Shown here: positions 32,851 to 41,213 of the stretch, piece by piece
Layout of the letters: each line of letters begins with the position of its first letter
Numbering within the stretch: position 1 is the stretch's first letter
Assembly (NCBI RefSeq): GCF_005405385.1
Contig: NZ_BJDY01000003.1
Span: 496,001-560,000, forward strand
DNA length: 64,000 nucleotides
Source of the DNA: Lactiplantibacillus mudanjiangensis
GTDB lineage: Bacteria > Bacillota > Bacilli > Lactobacillales > Lactobacillaceae
Reading direction: 5' to 3'
The notes under the pieces: generated by a model
The model's database searches: none
The model's input: only the letters and a program-made list of their open reading frames with translations
Told to the model about the DNA's origin: nothing
Program-made: the position numbers and the translations under genes

Positions 32851-33624
32851 TTGAGTAATTATTTTAAATTTTTATCGCACCAACTAAAAGGTTGGCCACA
32901 ACAAAACTACTATTTATTTTACTTTAGCTTGGGTTGCCAAGTGATGACCTTGGTGAGCGCCCCAATTACGCCACTAACTATCTTAACATTTATTGGGACA
33001 ACTTTGGGTGTTTTATGTGTGTTGGCAATCAACGCAGCCAAATCAGTTAATGGGTTACTAGGGGTTATCTCGGCAATCTGTTTTATTGTTGTTGGTTTTT
33101 CAGCTAAGAACTACTTAAGTATTGGTGAACAATTGGCTTACGTGGTGACGTTGGATATTCCGGTCTTGTTGAGTGCAAACTGGAATGTGAACATGGTTTC
33201 TAAGATTCGGAAGTTTACGGGTCGGACCTGGGTTGTCGCAATCGTTGCAACCCTGGTTGTTTATGCCCTTTCAGGTTACCTCATTGGTGCTTTGACTGAT
33301 GATCCTCGGCCTTGGATTGATGCGATTAGTTTTGCCATCTGTTTAACGGCTGGTGTCATTTGTTTCTTGCGTTACAACAACCAATATTTCTGGTGGATTG
33401 CTTCTGGTTTAGCTCAAATGGTCCTTTGGTTCATTTCCTTCCGCCAAGGCTCAGCCACTTTAGCGATGTTCATCAATAGTTCTGTTTACTTGATGAACGA
33501 TGTCTTAGCCTTCACCGTTTCACCTTGGTACAACAAGCATGAACGGGCACGGTTAATGGCTGAAGAAAAAGCCGCCGCTGAAGCAAATAACGATGATCAA
33601 CATGCCTTTGGTTTAGATCACTAA
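32851..33624 (+). CDS. pnuC: Nicotinamide riboside transporter PnuC
   Basis: A 257-residue membrane protein with about seven helices of the PnuC family, importing nicotinamide riboside for NAD salvage. Family features are WVVAIVATLVVYALSGYL, the NNQYFWWIASGLAQMVLWF segment and the C-terminal LMNDVLAFTVSPWY. A TTG start at 32851 gives 8 nt to AGAGGA; the TTG at 32845 is only 2 nt away. Lactobacilli cannot make NAD de novo, so this is a key vitamin uptake gene. Monocistronic. Confidence 0.88.
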   Translation: MSNYFKFLSHQLKGWPQQNYYLFYFSLGCQVMTLVSAPITPLTILTFIGTTLGVLCVLAINAAKSVNGLLGVISAICFIVVGFSAKNYLSIGEQLAYVVTLDIPVLLSANWNVNMVSKIRKFTGRTWVVAIVATLVVYALSGYLIGALTDDPRPWIDAISFAICLTAGVICFLRYNNQYFWWIASGLAQMVLWFISFRQGSATLAMFINSSVYLMNDVLAFTVSPWYNKHERARLMAEEKAAAEANNDDQHAFGLDH

Positions 33625-33658
33625 ATTTAAATTAACGGAAATTGTCTTTCCGGCAAGT

Positions 33659-33689
33659 AGGACCAAGCCAAGGCGGCTTGGTCCTTTTA
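33659..33689 (+). terminator. Terminator of pnuC
   Basis: GGACCAAGCC-AAGGC-GGCTTGGTCC hairpin with TTTT. Confidence 0.9.
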
Positions 33690-33694
33690 GCATT

Positions 33695-33738
33695 AAAAAT
33701 CGTTGTGCTCAAGATCATTCTTGAGCACAACGATTTTT
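33695..33738. terminator. Terminator of hypothetical minus-strand gene
   Basis: AAAAATCGTTGTGCTCAAG...CTTGAGCACAACGATTTTT, overlapping the stop of the gene at 33737. Confidence 0.88.
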
Positions 33739-34516
33739 AATTAGCCATTGAGACTTGAGCCTGTTGCCGAATCGCTTCCACACTGACACGAACAAAATCC
33801 GTACCATAAGCCGCCGCCAGTTGCGTGGTTAACTGCGGGGTAGGTGGTAAAACTTGCAAAAGAGGTCGAATCCATTGATTGGTTGGTAGTAGTCGCAATA
33901 AACGATGACTGGTAAATTGTGAGAATAATAAATTTCGGCCGAAATACTGACCTAATCGCTGCTGAAATAGCGGTTGGTTAACAGGCACGAGTTGTAAACT
34001 GCTGTTATTCATATTACCCAATAATAACTTAGCCGACAAAAAGTCAGCCTGTAAGTCGAGCTGTTGATTCTTGTAAGCCTTGGCGATTGTTGGTGACAAT
34101 TGAACAAGCCAGATGAGTTGGTGTTGTTCAAGATGCAGAATCAATCGTAGGGTTACGATATCAATGGTTGTTAGTGAAAAACTGTAATGTTGTAGCGCAG
34201 CAGGCGTCAATTGCGCGCGCAACGTTTGCTGAACAGTTTGAAAGTCACCTGCTTGCCAAGTAATGGCCAATTGGTCATGATTTGCTAACCAAAGAGTATG
34301 GTCAGCGATTCGTAAGGTTAAAAAGCGTGGTGCTTGACCGGCTGGTTGATCGAGCATTAGTAGCCAATATGAACTGGCGCTGGAGCGGGCAAAATTGCGA
34401 GCTAAGACGTGGGCATTCGCTGGCAGGGCCACTTGAACAGCAAGTTGGAGTTGGCGACGATGGTCAGCAGTGTTGATGAATTGATGAGGATCGTGTGTGG
34501 TACGTCGATTAGCCAT
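33737..34516 (-). CDS. Hypothetical protein, Gln/Leu-rich
   Basis: A 259-residue soluble protein rich in Gln, Leu and Thr, with no signal peptide, membrane helix or catalytic motif that I recognise. The N-terminus is basic and His/Thr-rich (RRTTHDPHQF), and the C-terminal 70 residues carry an alternating PTP/QLTTQL pattern. It is flanked by a strong terminator and repeat copy D. Probably lineage-specific. AGGAGG precedes the ATG at fair spacing. Confidence 0.6.
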   Translation of the reverse strand: MANRRTTHDPHQFINTADHRRQLQLAVQVALPANAHVLARNFARSSASSYWLLMLDQPAGQAPRFLTLRIADHTLWLANHDQLAITWQAGDFQTVQQTLRAQLTPAALQHYSFSLTTIDIVTLRLILHLEQHQLIWLVQLSPTIAKAYKNQQLDLQADFLSAKLLLGNMNNSSLQLVPVNQPLFQQRLGQYFGRNLLFSQFTSHRLLRLLPTNQWIRPLLQVLPPTPQLTTQLAAAYGTDFVRVSVEAIRQQAQVSMAN

Positions 34517-34645
34517 TGACCAGGCCTCCTATCATCATAAACTACCTCGAGTATAAGCCTAAATAGGCTTTGCGGCACACAATTAGTTCATTAATTAAAG
34601 GTTGAAAGTTAAATATGGCAGCCATATTGATGTTGGCTTAAATTA

Positions 34646-35054
34646 GTCACCTACGCCAGCCAGTGATTCTGCCGGCTGTGGGGACCGGCTCCAGCCAAAG
34701 TGCGGGCTTTCACCTCGCTTTTGAGCCTAGCCAAACCACTAGTCTCAAAAGTCGTCCATATCGTAAAGTCCGGGGAAAACACCCAGACTTTACGATATTT
34801 TCACGGCCGGCGCCATCACTGGCTGACTCCGGTTTTATTGCGAATACCAATCAATTTCGTAATCACCATCATAACCGAGAGTGAGCTCACATTGAGCCCA
34901 GCCGTGGGAGGCTCTTAGCGATTTATCGCTTAGAGACTGGCGTTTTTGAAGCACGGGTTTAGTGGTTCAAAAACGACGGTTCAGACCGAATTTTGGCTGA
35001 ACTGGTCCGCCCACAGCGTTCCGGCTCAAGATGGGCGAACGGTAGGTGGCAAGT
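34646..35054 (+). repeat. Structured intergenic repeat, copy D (dimer)
   Basis: A well-conserved copy between divergent genes. CACCTAC (34648-34654) and GTAGGTG (35042-35048) are its terminal inverted repeats. The left half folds through AGCCAGTGAT...ATCACTGGCT, CTTTTGAG...CTCAAAAG and a perfect 13-bp helix ATATCGTAAAGTC (34758-34770) with GACTTTACGATAT (34786-34798). The right half has TTGAGCC...GGCTCAA, AGCGAT-TT-ATCGCT and GTTCAG...CTGAAC. Confidence 0.88.
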
Positions 35055-35071
35055 ATGACTGTTTTTGAAGG

Positions 35072-35101
35072 TTGAATATTAATTGTGTAAACGTGTACAC
35101 T
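35072..35101 (+). promoter_or_regulatory. Chitosanase promoter with cre site
   Basis: TTGAAT (35072-35077), 18 bp, TACACT (35096-35101). TGTAAACGTGTACA (35086-35099) matches cre at 13 of 14 positions and overlaps the -10 box, indicating glucose repression. Confidence 0.6.
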
Positions 35102-35134
35102 AAGAAGTAATTGAGAACGAGAGTAGGGGTTAAA

Positions 35135-35968
35135 ATGAAAAAATGGGGTTGGGGATTATGCGGTCTATTGGTACTTTTAGGACTAATCTATGGTGGTTAT
35201 TGGTGGTATCAACGGCAACAAACGATTGCGACGGGAAACTTACGGGCCACGACGTTTGCGTTAGTTTCAAGTGCTGAGAACTCATCGTTAAACTATCATC
35301 AGCAATATCGATATATTGAAGACATTGGGGATGGTCGGGGCTATACCGCCGGAATTATTGGTTTTACTTCGGGAACTGGTGATTTGTTGCAGGTCGTACG
35401 TAAGTACCAAAAGTTGCGGCCACATAATCGATTGGTGCGCTATTTGCCGGCTTTGAAACGGGTGAATGGGACTGCGAGTCATCAAGGATTAGGCCCCAAG
35501 TTTGTACGGGCTTGGCGGCAAGCTGCTCGTGATCAGCGGTTGATTCAAGCACAAGACGCGATTGTTGATCGGCTCTATTTAAGACCAGCCATTCGGGCCG
35601 CTCAACAGGATGGTCTTACCCCGTTAGGACAATATATTTATTACGATGCCATGGTGGTACATGGACCGGGTGCCTCGGCTGATAGTTTTGGTGGTATTCG
35701 GCGCGTCGCTAAGCAACGCGCAAAGACACCAAGACAAGGTGGTCAGGCGACAACTTATTTACGGACGTTTTTGACCGTGCGCGCAAAAATCATGCGCCAA
35801 GAAAAAGCCCATCATGATTTGTCGCGGTTAAAGGCCCAATGGCAATTTGTGCAAGAACATAAGGATCGACTACAATTACCGTTAACATGGACCATGTATC
35901 AGCAAAAATTTCGATTAACCGCTACTAAGTTGAAACAACTCAGTGCGGATACTCAATCAAATAGATAA
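35135..35968 (+). CDS. GH46 chitosanase, membrane-anchored
   Basis: A 277-residue protein: a short basic start and one hydrophobic helix (about residues 5-24) followed by WWYQRQQ, so a secreted or N-terminally anchored enzyme. The rest matches glycoside hydrolase family 46. Catalytic Glu48 is in SSAENSS and Asp66 in DIGDGRGYTAGIIGFTSGTGD, with the same 18-residue spacing as Glu22/Asp40 of the Streptomyces N174 enzyme. YYDAMVVHGPG and the C-terminal helices also fit. It hydrolyses partly deacetylated chitosan. The start at 35135 is chosen over an upstream in-frame codon. cre-controlled. Confidence 0.8.
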   Translation: MKKWGWGLCGLLVLLGLIYGGYWWYQRQQTIATGNLRATTFALVSSAENSSLNYHQQYRYIEDIGDGRGYTAGIIGFTSGTGDLLQVVRKYQKLRPHNRLVRYLPALKRVNGTASHQGLGPKFVRAWRQAARDQRLIQAQDAIVDRLYLRPAIRAAQQDGLTPLGQYIYYDAMVVHGPGASADSFGGIRRVAKQRAKTPRQGGQATTYLRTFLTVRAKIMRQEKAHHDLSRLKAQWQFVQEHKDRLQLPLTWTMYQQKFRLTATKLKQLSADTQSNR

Positions 35969-35974
35969 GTTATT

Positions 35975-36006
35975 AGGTCTGACGAAAATTGTCGGGCCTT
36001 TTATTA
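35975..36006 (+). terminator. Terminator of chitosanase gene
   Basis: AGGTCTGAC-GAAAATT-GTCGGGCCT (9 pairs, two G-U) followed by TTTATTATT. Confidence 0.6.
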
Positions 36007-36126
36007 TTCTTAAATTGAATATCAGTTAGTCAAAACTTGATTTGTTCGTGGCGGTGGAAGCAGGTAAGATAAATAGCGTAGGAATTAAACGGTTGAAAAG
36101 AAGTTAAACAAAAGGAGTTGAATGTG

Positions 36127-36690
36127 ATGAAACGAATTGTAGTTGGGATTACGGGTGCCTCTGGGACCATTTATGCGGTCGACTTATTACAAAAACTACA
36201 GGCGATTCCAGATGTTGAGACGCATTTGGTGATGAGTACGTGGGCTAAGAAAAACTTAGCGTTAGAAACAGATTATTCGTTAGCGCAACTCAATGCATTG
36301 GCGGACTATACGTATAATATCAACGATCAAGGTGCAACAATTGCAAGTGGTTCGTTCTTAAACGATGGGATGGTTATTGTGCCGGCTAGCATGAAGACCG
36401 TTTCTGCCATTGCGTATGGTTTTGGCGATAATTTGATTGCGCGGGCGGCCGATGTGACAATCAAAGAGCAACGAAAGCTCGTGATTGTTCCACGTGAAAC
36501 ACCATTGAGCGTAATTCATTTAGAGAACTTGACTAAGTTAGCCAAATTGGGTGCTCAAATCATTCCACCGATTCCAGCTTTTTATAATCACCCAAAAACG
36601 ATTCAAGATTTAGTCAATCATCAGACGATGAAAGTATTAGACGCGTTCCAAATTCATAATGAAACGGATCGTCGTTGGGAAGGAGATTAG
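36127..36690 (+). CDS. lpdB: UbiX-like flavin prenyltransferase, gallate decarboxylase subunit B
   Basis: A 187-residue UbiX/Pad1-family protein making prenylated FMN, the cofactor for the UbiD-type decarboxylase. Motifs are VVGITGASGTIYAVDLL (residues 4-20) for FMN binding, VIVPASMKTVSAIAYG and VIVPRETPLSVIHLENL with the conserved Arg/Glu. In L. plantarum this gene and the next encode parts of the tannin-degrading gallate decarboxylase, while the catalytic LpdC is encoded elsewhere; none is present here. The start at 36127 has AAAGGAG 9 nt away. Confidence 0.88.
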   Translation: MKRIVVGITGASGTIYAVDLLQKLQAIPDVETHLVMSTWAKKNLALETDYSLAQLNALADYTYNINDQGATIASGSFLNDGMVIVPASMKTVSAIAYGFGDNLIARAADVTIKEQRKLVIVPRETPLSVIHLENLTKLAKLGAQIIPPIPAFYNHPKTIQDLVNHQTMKVLDAFQIHNETDRRWEGD

Positions 36691-36692
36691 TT

Positions 36693-37103
36693 ATGCCAAC
36701 TTTTACGACGACACAAGCAGGTTATCAGATGACGGCCAGCTTACAAGTTGTTGGGTTCGACTTACTGATTGTAGTGACCGGGGGCGATAATCCACATATT
36801 GGTGATGTGACGACTTTAACCAAAACAACCGCACCACAAACAGTCAAATTTCCAAGTCATGATGGTCGTTTCCACAAGGATAACTTTATTTCAGAGCGAC
36901 TGGCTAAACAACTGCAACCAGTATTAGTTGGTAGCTGTACAATTACTGCTGGTATTCATGTTAATCAAATTAGTAAAGCGCAGATTGCGGCGGCAGCACC
37001 GATGACGACCGCTTTAGGTGAGCAGATCATTGCTTGGCTAACGGCACATCCCATTCAGGCGGCTCAACCCGAATATTATCGAAATGATGAACGACCAAAA
37101 TAA
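36693..37103 (+). CDS. lpdD: Gallate decarboxylase subunit D (LpdD)
   Basis: A 136-residue small protein that accompanies UbiX/UbiD-type decarboxylases. Visible segments are VVTGGDNPHIGDVTTL, FPSHDGRFHKDNFISERLAKQL and VGSCTITAGIHVNQIS. The role in cofactor handling or stability is inferred from operon context. The start ATG lies 2 nt after the lpdB stop with AAGGAG inside lpdB; a longer in-frame ORF overlapping lpdB is rejected. Co-transcribed with lpdB and closed by a terminator. Confidence 0.85.
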   Translation: MPTFTTTQAGYQMTASLQVVGFDLLIVVTGGDNPHIGDVTTLTKTTAPQTVKFPSHDGRFHKDNFISERLAKQLQPVLVGSCTITAGIHVNQISKAQIAAAAPMTTALGEQIIAWLTAHPIQAAQPEYYRNDERPK

Positions 37104-37109
37104 GTCAAA

Positions 37110-37156
37110 GAACCATCCATCCCGGAGAAACTAGCCGAGATGGATGGTTCTTTTTC
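37110..37156. terminator. Bidirectional terminator
   Basis: GAACCATCCATC...GATGGATGGTTC with TTTTT, between lpdD and the convergent phosphatase gene. Confidence 0.9.
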
Positions 37157-37173
37157 GCTGATAGTGAATTAGG

Positions 37174-38055
37174 TTATTTTAAATAAAGTTGTTGTAGTTT
37201 TTTTATGTCGTGATTCGTTAAACCAATCCCTTTGATCAGAAAATTATGCATTGAGCCGTAATCTTTTTTGATTAAATGATATGACGTATTGAGATAAGCC
37301 ACTTTAACATCATTCATCTCTTTGGCCCGTTGATAAGTTAACGACCCTTTCTTTATCCCTTTGGCAGATAAGGCAGCGAGGGCTTTTTTATTCGTGGTGG
37401 CACGAAACTTGTTAGAAAGTAGGAAGTCCTTGTTGATGGTTTTACGATCAACACCTAAAGCCGATAAAACTAGGACTGATCCCATGCCGGCACGATCTTT
37501 CCCGGCGGAACAATGCCAGAGCACGGCCTTGTTTTTAGGATTGGTGAGCAGAAATTTGAACAATTGATGATAAGCTTTGCGCGACGTTTTGGTCGTTACG
37601 AATTGACTGTAGGTCGTTTCCATGACTTTAGTGCCAGACTCGGTTTTACCAATTTTTGAAAATTGATGCATGACCGGATCAAAAACGTATTTAACACCTT
37701 TGATCTTAACATCAGGTGATTTTTTCGCTTCAGCATCGGTGCGTAGATCAATATCGGTGGCTAAGTGATAAGTTTTAACCAACTTCTGCGCATCTTTTTT
37801 GGTTAGGGTGTTCAAAGCGGCCGAACGTAATAACTTGTGCTTCTTGATAGTCTTACCGGATTTAGTCCGATAACCACCTAAATCACGGACGTTAATGGCA
37901 CCTTGTAACTTAATCTGTTTTGCTTTTGGTTGCTTCGCGGTCTTAACCGTCGTCGCTTTTTTGGTCGCCGCGTTAGCCATTAATGGCGTAATGGCACTAG
38001 TTCCGGTTGTAATACCGGATAAAGCAAGCATGGCAATAATCACTGATCTTTTCAA
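37174..38055 (-). CDS. Secreted tyrosine/dual-specificity phosphatase
   Basis: A 293-residue exported phosphatase. A Sec signal peptide covers residues 1-29 (KRSVIIAMLALSG..., cleavage near MANA). The mature protein starts with a Lys/Thr-rich stretch, then INVRDLGGYRT (typical of this PTP class), general-acid region DLRTDAEAKKSP and the P-loop HCSAGKDRAGMGS with catalytic Cys and Arg. The start TTG at 38055 has GGAGGGG 6 nt ahead. Related enzymes include the Listeria LipA and mycobacterial PtpB groups; substrate here unknown. Confidence 0.85.
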   Translation of the reverse strand: MKRSVIIAMLALSGITTGTSAITPLMANAATKKATTVKTAKQPKAKQIKLQGAINVRDLGGYRTKSGKTIKKHKLLRSAALNTLTKKDAQKLVKTYHLATDIDLRTDAEAKKSPDVKIKGVKYVFDPVMHQFSKIGKTESGTKVMETTYSQFVTTKTSRKAYHQLFKFLLTNPKNKAVLWHCSAGKDRAGMGSVLVLSALGVDRKTINKDFLLSNKFRATTNKKALAALSAKGIKKGSLTYQRAKEMNDVKVAYLNTSYHLIKKDYGSMHNFLIKGIGLTNHDIKKLQQLYLK

Positions 38056-38158
38056 TGGATTCCCCTCCAATTAAAGAATAGCTAAAGCATAACAGTTACA
38101 TGTAAAGCTCATATATCTATTTGGTAAAGATTATGTAAGGGGATTAGACCGGGTAAGT

Positions 38159-38201
38159 TAAAAAACGCGCCAAATGTTGTGATATCAACATTTGGCGCGA
38201 T
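38159..38201 (-). terminator. Terminator of Rrf2 gene
   Basis: CGCGCCAAATGTTG-ATATCA-CAACATTTGGCGCG followed on the minus strand by TTTTTT. Confidence 0.9.
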
Positions 38202-38216
38202 TCTCGTGAGCTTTGA

Positions 38217-38657
38217 TTAAGATAAAGCTTCTTTTTTAGCTTGTTCGACTAAGAGATTGTCAACGATATCTTGCAAACTGGTTTTGGCTAGTCGAGCCTC
38301 GGCTGCAGTTTGGGCATCCTGATAATATTGTCGTAAGACCGTTTGAATGTTACCACCGACAATGCAGTCTGGATTCGTTTTAGGATCAACTGAGAAAAGC
38401 GGCTTGTCTCCTTCAACGGCATAAAAGATAGCCAGTAGCGAAATTTGATCAAGTGGTTTAGCCAAAGTGGGTTGAGCCGAACCAGGGACTGTTTTGATTA
38501 GTCCAGCCTGTCGTAGTTTACCCATTAAACGGCGAACGACGACGGGACTGGTTTCAATGCTACTGGCGATGAGATCACTCGTTAGATGTTGTTGATCGTA
38601 AATCTTGAGAAATGCCAATAGATGAATGGCATCGCTGAAACGTGTTGAAACCCGCAT
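38217..38657 (-). CDS. Rrf2 family transcriptional regulator
   Basis: A 146-residue Rrf2-type winged-helix protein: RVSTRFSDAIHLLAFL at the start, HTH DLIASSIETSPVVVRRLMGKL and wing region PGSAQPTLAKPL. IscR/NsrR members have three clustered Cys for an iron-sulfur cluster; this one has a single Cys (NPDCIVGG), so it resembles the cluster-free YwnA group. Target unknown. AGGAAG precedes the ATG. Divergent from the TetR gene at 38840. Confidence 0.85.
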   Translation of the reverse strand: MRVSTRFSDAIHLLAFLKIYDQQHLTSDLIASSIETSPVVVRRLMGKLRQAGLIKTVPGSAQPTLAKPLDQISLLAIFYAVEGDKPLFSVDPKTNPDCIVGGNIQTVLRQYYQDAQTAAEARLAKTSLQDIVDNLLVEQAKKEALS

Positions 38658-38790
38658 TTGATCACTTCCTGTAACTGTATTAATTACTGTGATTATACGA
38701 TATCCAGCTATTTAAAGCAATTGTCAGGACTAATCAAAAAAATCATGTAACTTTTCAAAAAAACTTGTCGCTTATTATCAGTAAATCAGT

Positions 38791-38823
38791 TATGATGTGG
38801 GTAATAAATTGAGCAGTTACTGC
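38791..38823 (+). promoter_or_regulatory. TetR-gene promoter with putative operator
   Basis: TATGAT (38791-38796) followed by TTGAGCAGTTACTGC (38809-38823), which contains the dyad GCAGT-T-ACTGC. The same TGAGC-GT-ACT motif recurs twice in the mntH leader, suggesting one regulator for both. Confidence 0.45.
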
Positions 38824-38839
38824 AAAAAGGAGTTCGAAC

Positions 38840-39517
38840 ATGAGTGAAATTGAAACCATCCAAGCCTATTATGCGGCCTCGTTGGGAAAGGATGGTCAGA
38901 TTACCAAAACCCAACGCAAGATTCTATCTGCAGCGTTAGCCTTGTTTGCCGAGAAAAGTTACGAAGAAGTGGGGACCCGTGAAATTGCTGATCGAGCAGG
39001 GGTTGCCGAAGGAACTTTGTTTCATAATTTTACTAATAAAAATGGGATCTTGAAGGCCATTATGCAGCCAATCGTTCAGAATATTTTGCCAGCCATGCTC
39101 AATGATCTGGATGAAGCCGTTCTGGCTAGCAAGACGCAAACGTTGAATGCGTTTGTTGTTGCCTTAGTGACTGATCGCGTGAAATTCGTGGCTCAGAATC
39201 GCGCGTCACTAGAAGTGATTTTATCGCAATTTTTCAATAACGCAGCTGACCGGGCAGCGGTGCTCGGGATGGTGTCGCCGAGTGTTTTACAACAAGCCGA
39301 GGTCGTGATGGATCGGTTGAAAGCGACGGGCGAATTAGTCGATTGGCCGAACACGATGATTTTGCAATTATTATTCTCAACGTTGGGCGGTTATTTGGTG
39401 AAACGAGTTTTGTATACCGAGACAGCGCCAACGGATGATGAGACGACGATTCGGTATCTCAGTGATTTCTTAGTTAATGGTCTCAGCCCACGCCGAATGC
39501 CGCTATTACTAGAATAG
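38840..39517 (+). CDS. TetR family regulator
   Basis: A 225-residue regulator: N-terminal HTH at residues 22-66 (KILSAALALFAEKSYEEVGTREIADRAGVAEGTLFHNFTNK) and an all-helical ligand-binding C-terminal domain. A 20-residue N-terminal extension precedes the HTH. AAAAGGAG precedes the ATG. It lies 185 bp upstream of mntH on the same strand and shares an operator-like motif with the mntH leader, so it is a candidate mntH regulator. Ligand unknown. Confidence 0.85.
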   Translation: MSEIETIQAYYAASLGKDGQITKTQRKILSAALALFAEKSYEEVGTREIADRAGVAEGTLFHNFTNKNGILKAIMQPIVQNILPAMLNDLDEAVLASKTQTLNAFVVALVTDRVKFVAQNRASLEVILSQFFNNAADRAAVLGMVSPSVLQQAEVVMDRLKATGELVDWPNTMILQLLFSTLGGYLVKRVLYTETAPTDDETTIRYLSDFLVNGLSPRRMPLLLE

Positions 39518-39566
39518 CCGCACTGAAAAGGCGTTTTAGGAAAGCCGAAAAAATAAATGAAAATAG

Positions 39567-39594
39567 TTGACTAATTTATTAATGATGCTATACT
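39567..39594 (+). promoter_or_regulatory. mntH promoter
   Basis: TTGACT (39567-39572), a 16-bp spacer, TATACT (39589-39594); predicted start about 39601, leaving a roughly 100-nt leader. Confidence 0.65.
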
Positions 39595-39609
39595 ACCTAG
39601 TGGAATTAA

Positions 39610-39667
39610 AGTGACCGCTCAATATGTAACTGAGCAGTCACTGTTGAGGATCACAGTAGTCCACAAC
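39610..39667 (+). promoter_or_regulatory. mntH leader: two hairpins / operator arms
   Basis: AGTGACCGCTCA (39610-39621) pairs with TGAGCAGTCACT (39631-39642), one mismatch. A second stem GTTGAGGA...TCCACAAC (39643-39667) abuts it. It could be a DNA operator just after the start site or an RNA element. It does not look like the yybP-ykoY manganese riboswitch. Confidence 0.45.
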
Positions 39668-39702
39668 CTGAATTCTAAACCAATAGAAGCGAGGGTGTCA
39701 TC

Positions 39703-41103
39703 ATGAAAAAACTAGCAAAAACGAAGGATCGTTCAGCGATGGTTGCCACTAAGGGTAGTACCGGCATTCATTCGTCTGGGTCTGATAGTAAGAGTTTGGA
39801 CGAAGTTAATGGGAGTATCCGTGTTCCCAAGGATGCCAATTTCTGGCGTACCTTAGTGGCCTATACGGGGCCAGGGGCGTTAGTTGCGGTTGGTTATATG
39901 GACCCTGGTAATTGGATTACGTCAATTGCCGGTGGGTCACAATATAAATATGCGCTGTTATCAGTTATTTTACTTTCAAGTTTAATTGCGATGTTATTAC
40001 AAGCAATGGCTGCCCGGTTGGGGATTGTGACGGGGAAAGATTTAGCACAACTAACCCGTGAACGGACATCTAAAGGGATGGGTATTTTTCTTTGGGTCGT
40101 GACAGAATTAGCCATTATAGCGACTGATGTGGCCGAAATTATTGGGTCCGGGATCGCGTTGAAGTTATTATTTGGATTTCCACTGGTCGTCGGGATTTTA
40201 ATTACGACCGCTGATGTTTTGATCTTATTACTCTTAATGAAATTAGGCTTCCGTAAAATCGAAGCAATTGTCGCCACTTTAGTCGCTGTGATCTTGTTCG
40301 TCTTCTTATACGAAGTCATCATTTCACAGCCAAACGTCCCTGAAATGTTAAAAGGGTATGTGCCAACAACCAGAATTGTCAGCAATCAATCCATGCTATA
40401 TCTGGCTTTAGGGATTGTTGGGGCCACGGTTATGCCACATAACTTGTATCTAGGGTCATCAATTTCGCAAACGCGGGCCGTTGATCGTAGTGATGAAAAA
40501 GAAGTGGCTAAGGCCGTTAAGTTCACGACGATTGACTCTAACATTCAATTATCAGTGGCCTTCGTGGTTAACAGTTTGCTCTTAATCTTAGGGGCAGCGT
40601 TATTCTTTGGGACTAAGGGTGACTTAGGCCGATTCGTTGATTTATATAACGCATTAGGTAATAGCAAGATTGTTGGTTCCATCGCCAGTCCAGTGCTTAG
40701 TATGTTGTTTGCGATTGCGTTGTTATCTTCAGGCCAAAGTTCCACGATTACCGGGACGCTTTCCGGGCAAATCATCATGGAAGGGTTCATTCGGTTGAAG
40801 ATGCCACTCTGGGCTCAACGGTTATTAACTCGGTTAATCTCCGTTACACCAGTGCTGGTTTTCGCCATTTACTATCATGGTAACGAAGCAAAAATTGAAA
40901 ACCTCTTGACGTTGTCTCAAGTCTTCTTAAGTATCGCGTTACCATTCGCGATGATTCCACTAGTGATGTTTACAAGTGATAAGAAGCTGATGGGAAACTT
41001 CAAGAACCGCGAGTGGGTTAAATGGACGGCTTGGGTTATCACCGCGATCTTAATTGTCTTGAATATTTACTTGATTTTGCAGACCGTTGGGATTGTGCAC
41101 TAA
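39703..41103 (+). CDS. mntH: Nramp-type manganese transporter
   Basis: A 466-residue, 11-helix proton-coupled Mn(II) importer. Helix-1 motif [12 protein letters not shown] provides Asp and Asn metal ligands; helix-6 motif [15 protein letters not shown] carries the Met/His signature; [17 protein letters not shown]-like [14 protein letters not shown] is also typical. A longer than usual hydrophilic N-terminus (about 45 residues) precedes helix 1. Lactobacilli use high Mn in place of superoxide dismutase and keep several mntH copies. GAGGG precedes the ATG. Confidence 0.93.
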   Translation: MKKLAKTKDRSAMVATKGSTGIHSSGSDSKSLDEVNGSIRVPKDANFWRTLVAYTGPGALVAVGYMDPGNWITSIAGGSQYKYALLSVILLSSLIAMLLQAMAARLGIVTGKDLAQLTRERTSKGMGIFLWVVTELAIIATDVAEIIGSGIALKLLFGFPLVVGILITTADVLILLLLMKLGFRKIEAIVATLVAVILFVFLYEVIISQPNVPEMLKGYVPTTRIVSNQSMLYLALGIVGATVMPHNLYLGSSISQTRAVDRSDEKEVAKAVKFTTIDSNIQLSVAFVVNSLLLILGAALFFGTKGDLGRFVDLYNALGNSKIVGSIASPVLSMLFAIALLSSGQSSTITGTLSGQIIMEGFIRLKMPLWAQRLLTRLISVTPVLVFAIYYHGNEAKIENLLTLSQVFLSIALPFAMIPLVMFTSDKKLMGNFKNREWVKWTAWVITAILIVLNIYLILQTVGIVH

Positions 41104-41126
41104 TTAAAATTTAAAAATTAACGTCA

Positions 41127-41162
41127 AAGATGTCATTTGAAATTGAATGGCATCTTTTTTTA
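41127..41162 (+). terminator. Terminator of mntH
   Basis: AAAGATG-CATT...AATG-CATCTTTTTTT hairpin. Confidence 0.75.
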
Positions 41163-41213
41163 TGTAAACCAAGCTAAGGCCTGATTAGCGAGCGTGGTAA
41201 TCTTCCAAATCTG

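Noticed and set aside
39595-39702. yybP-ykoY manganese riboswitch in the mntH leader
   Set aside because: Two simple hairpins are present, but not the conserved internal-loop sequence of that class.
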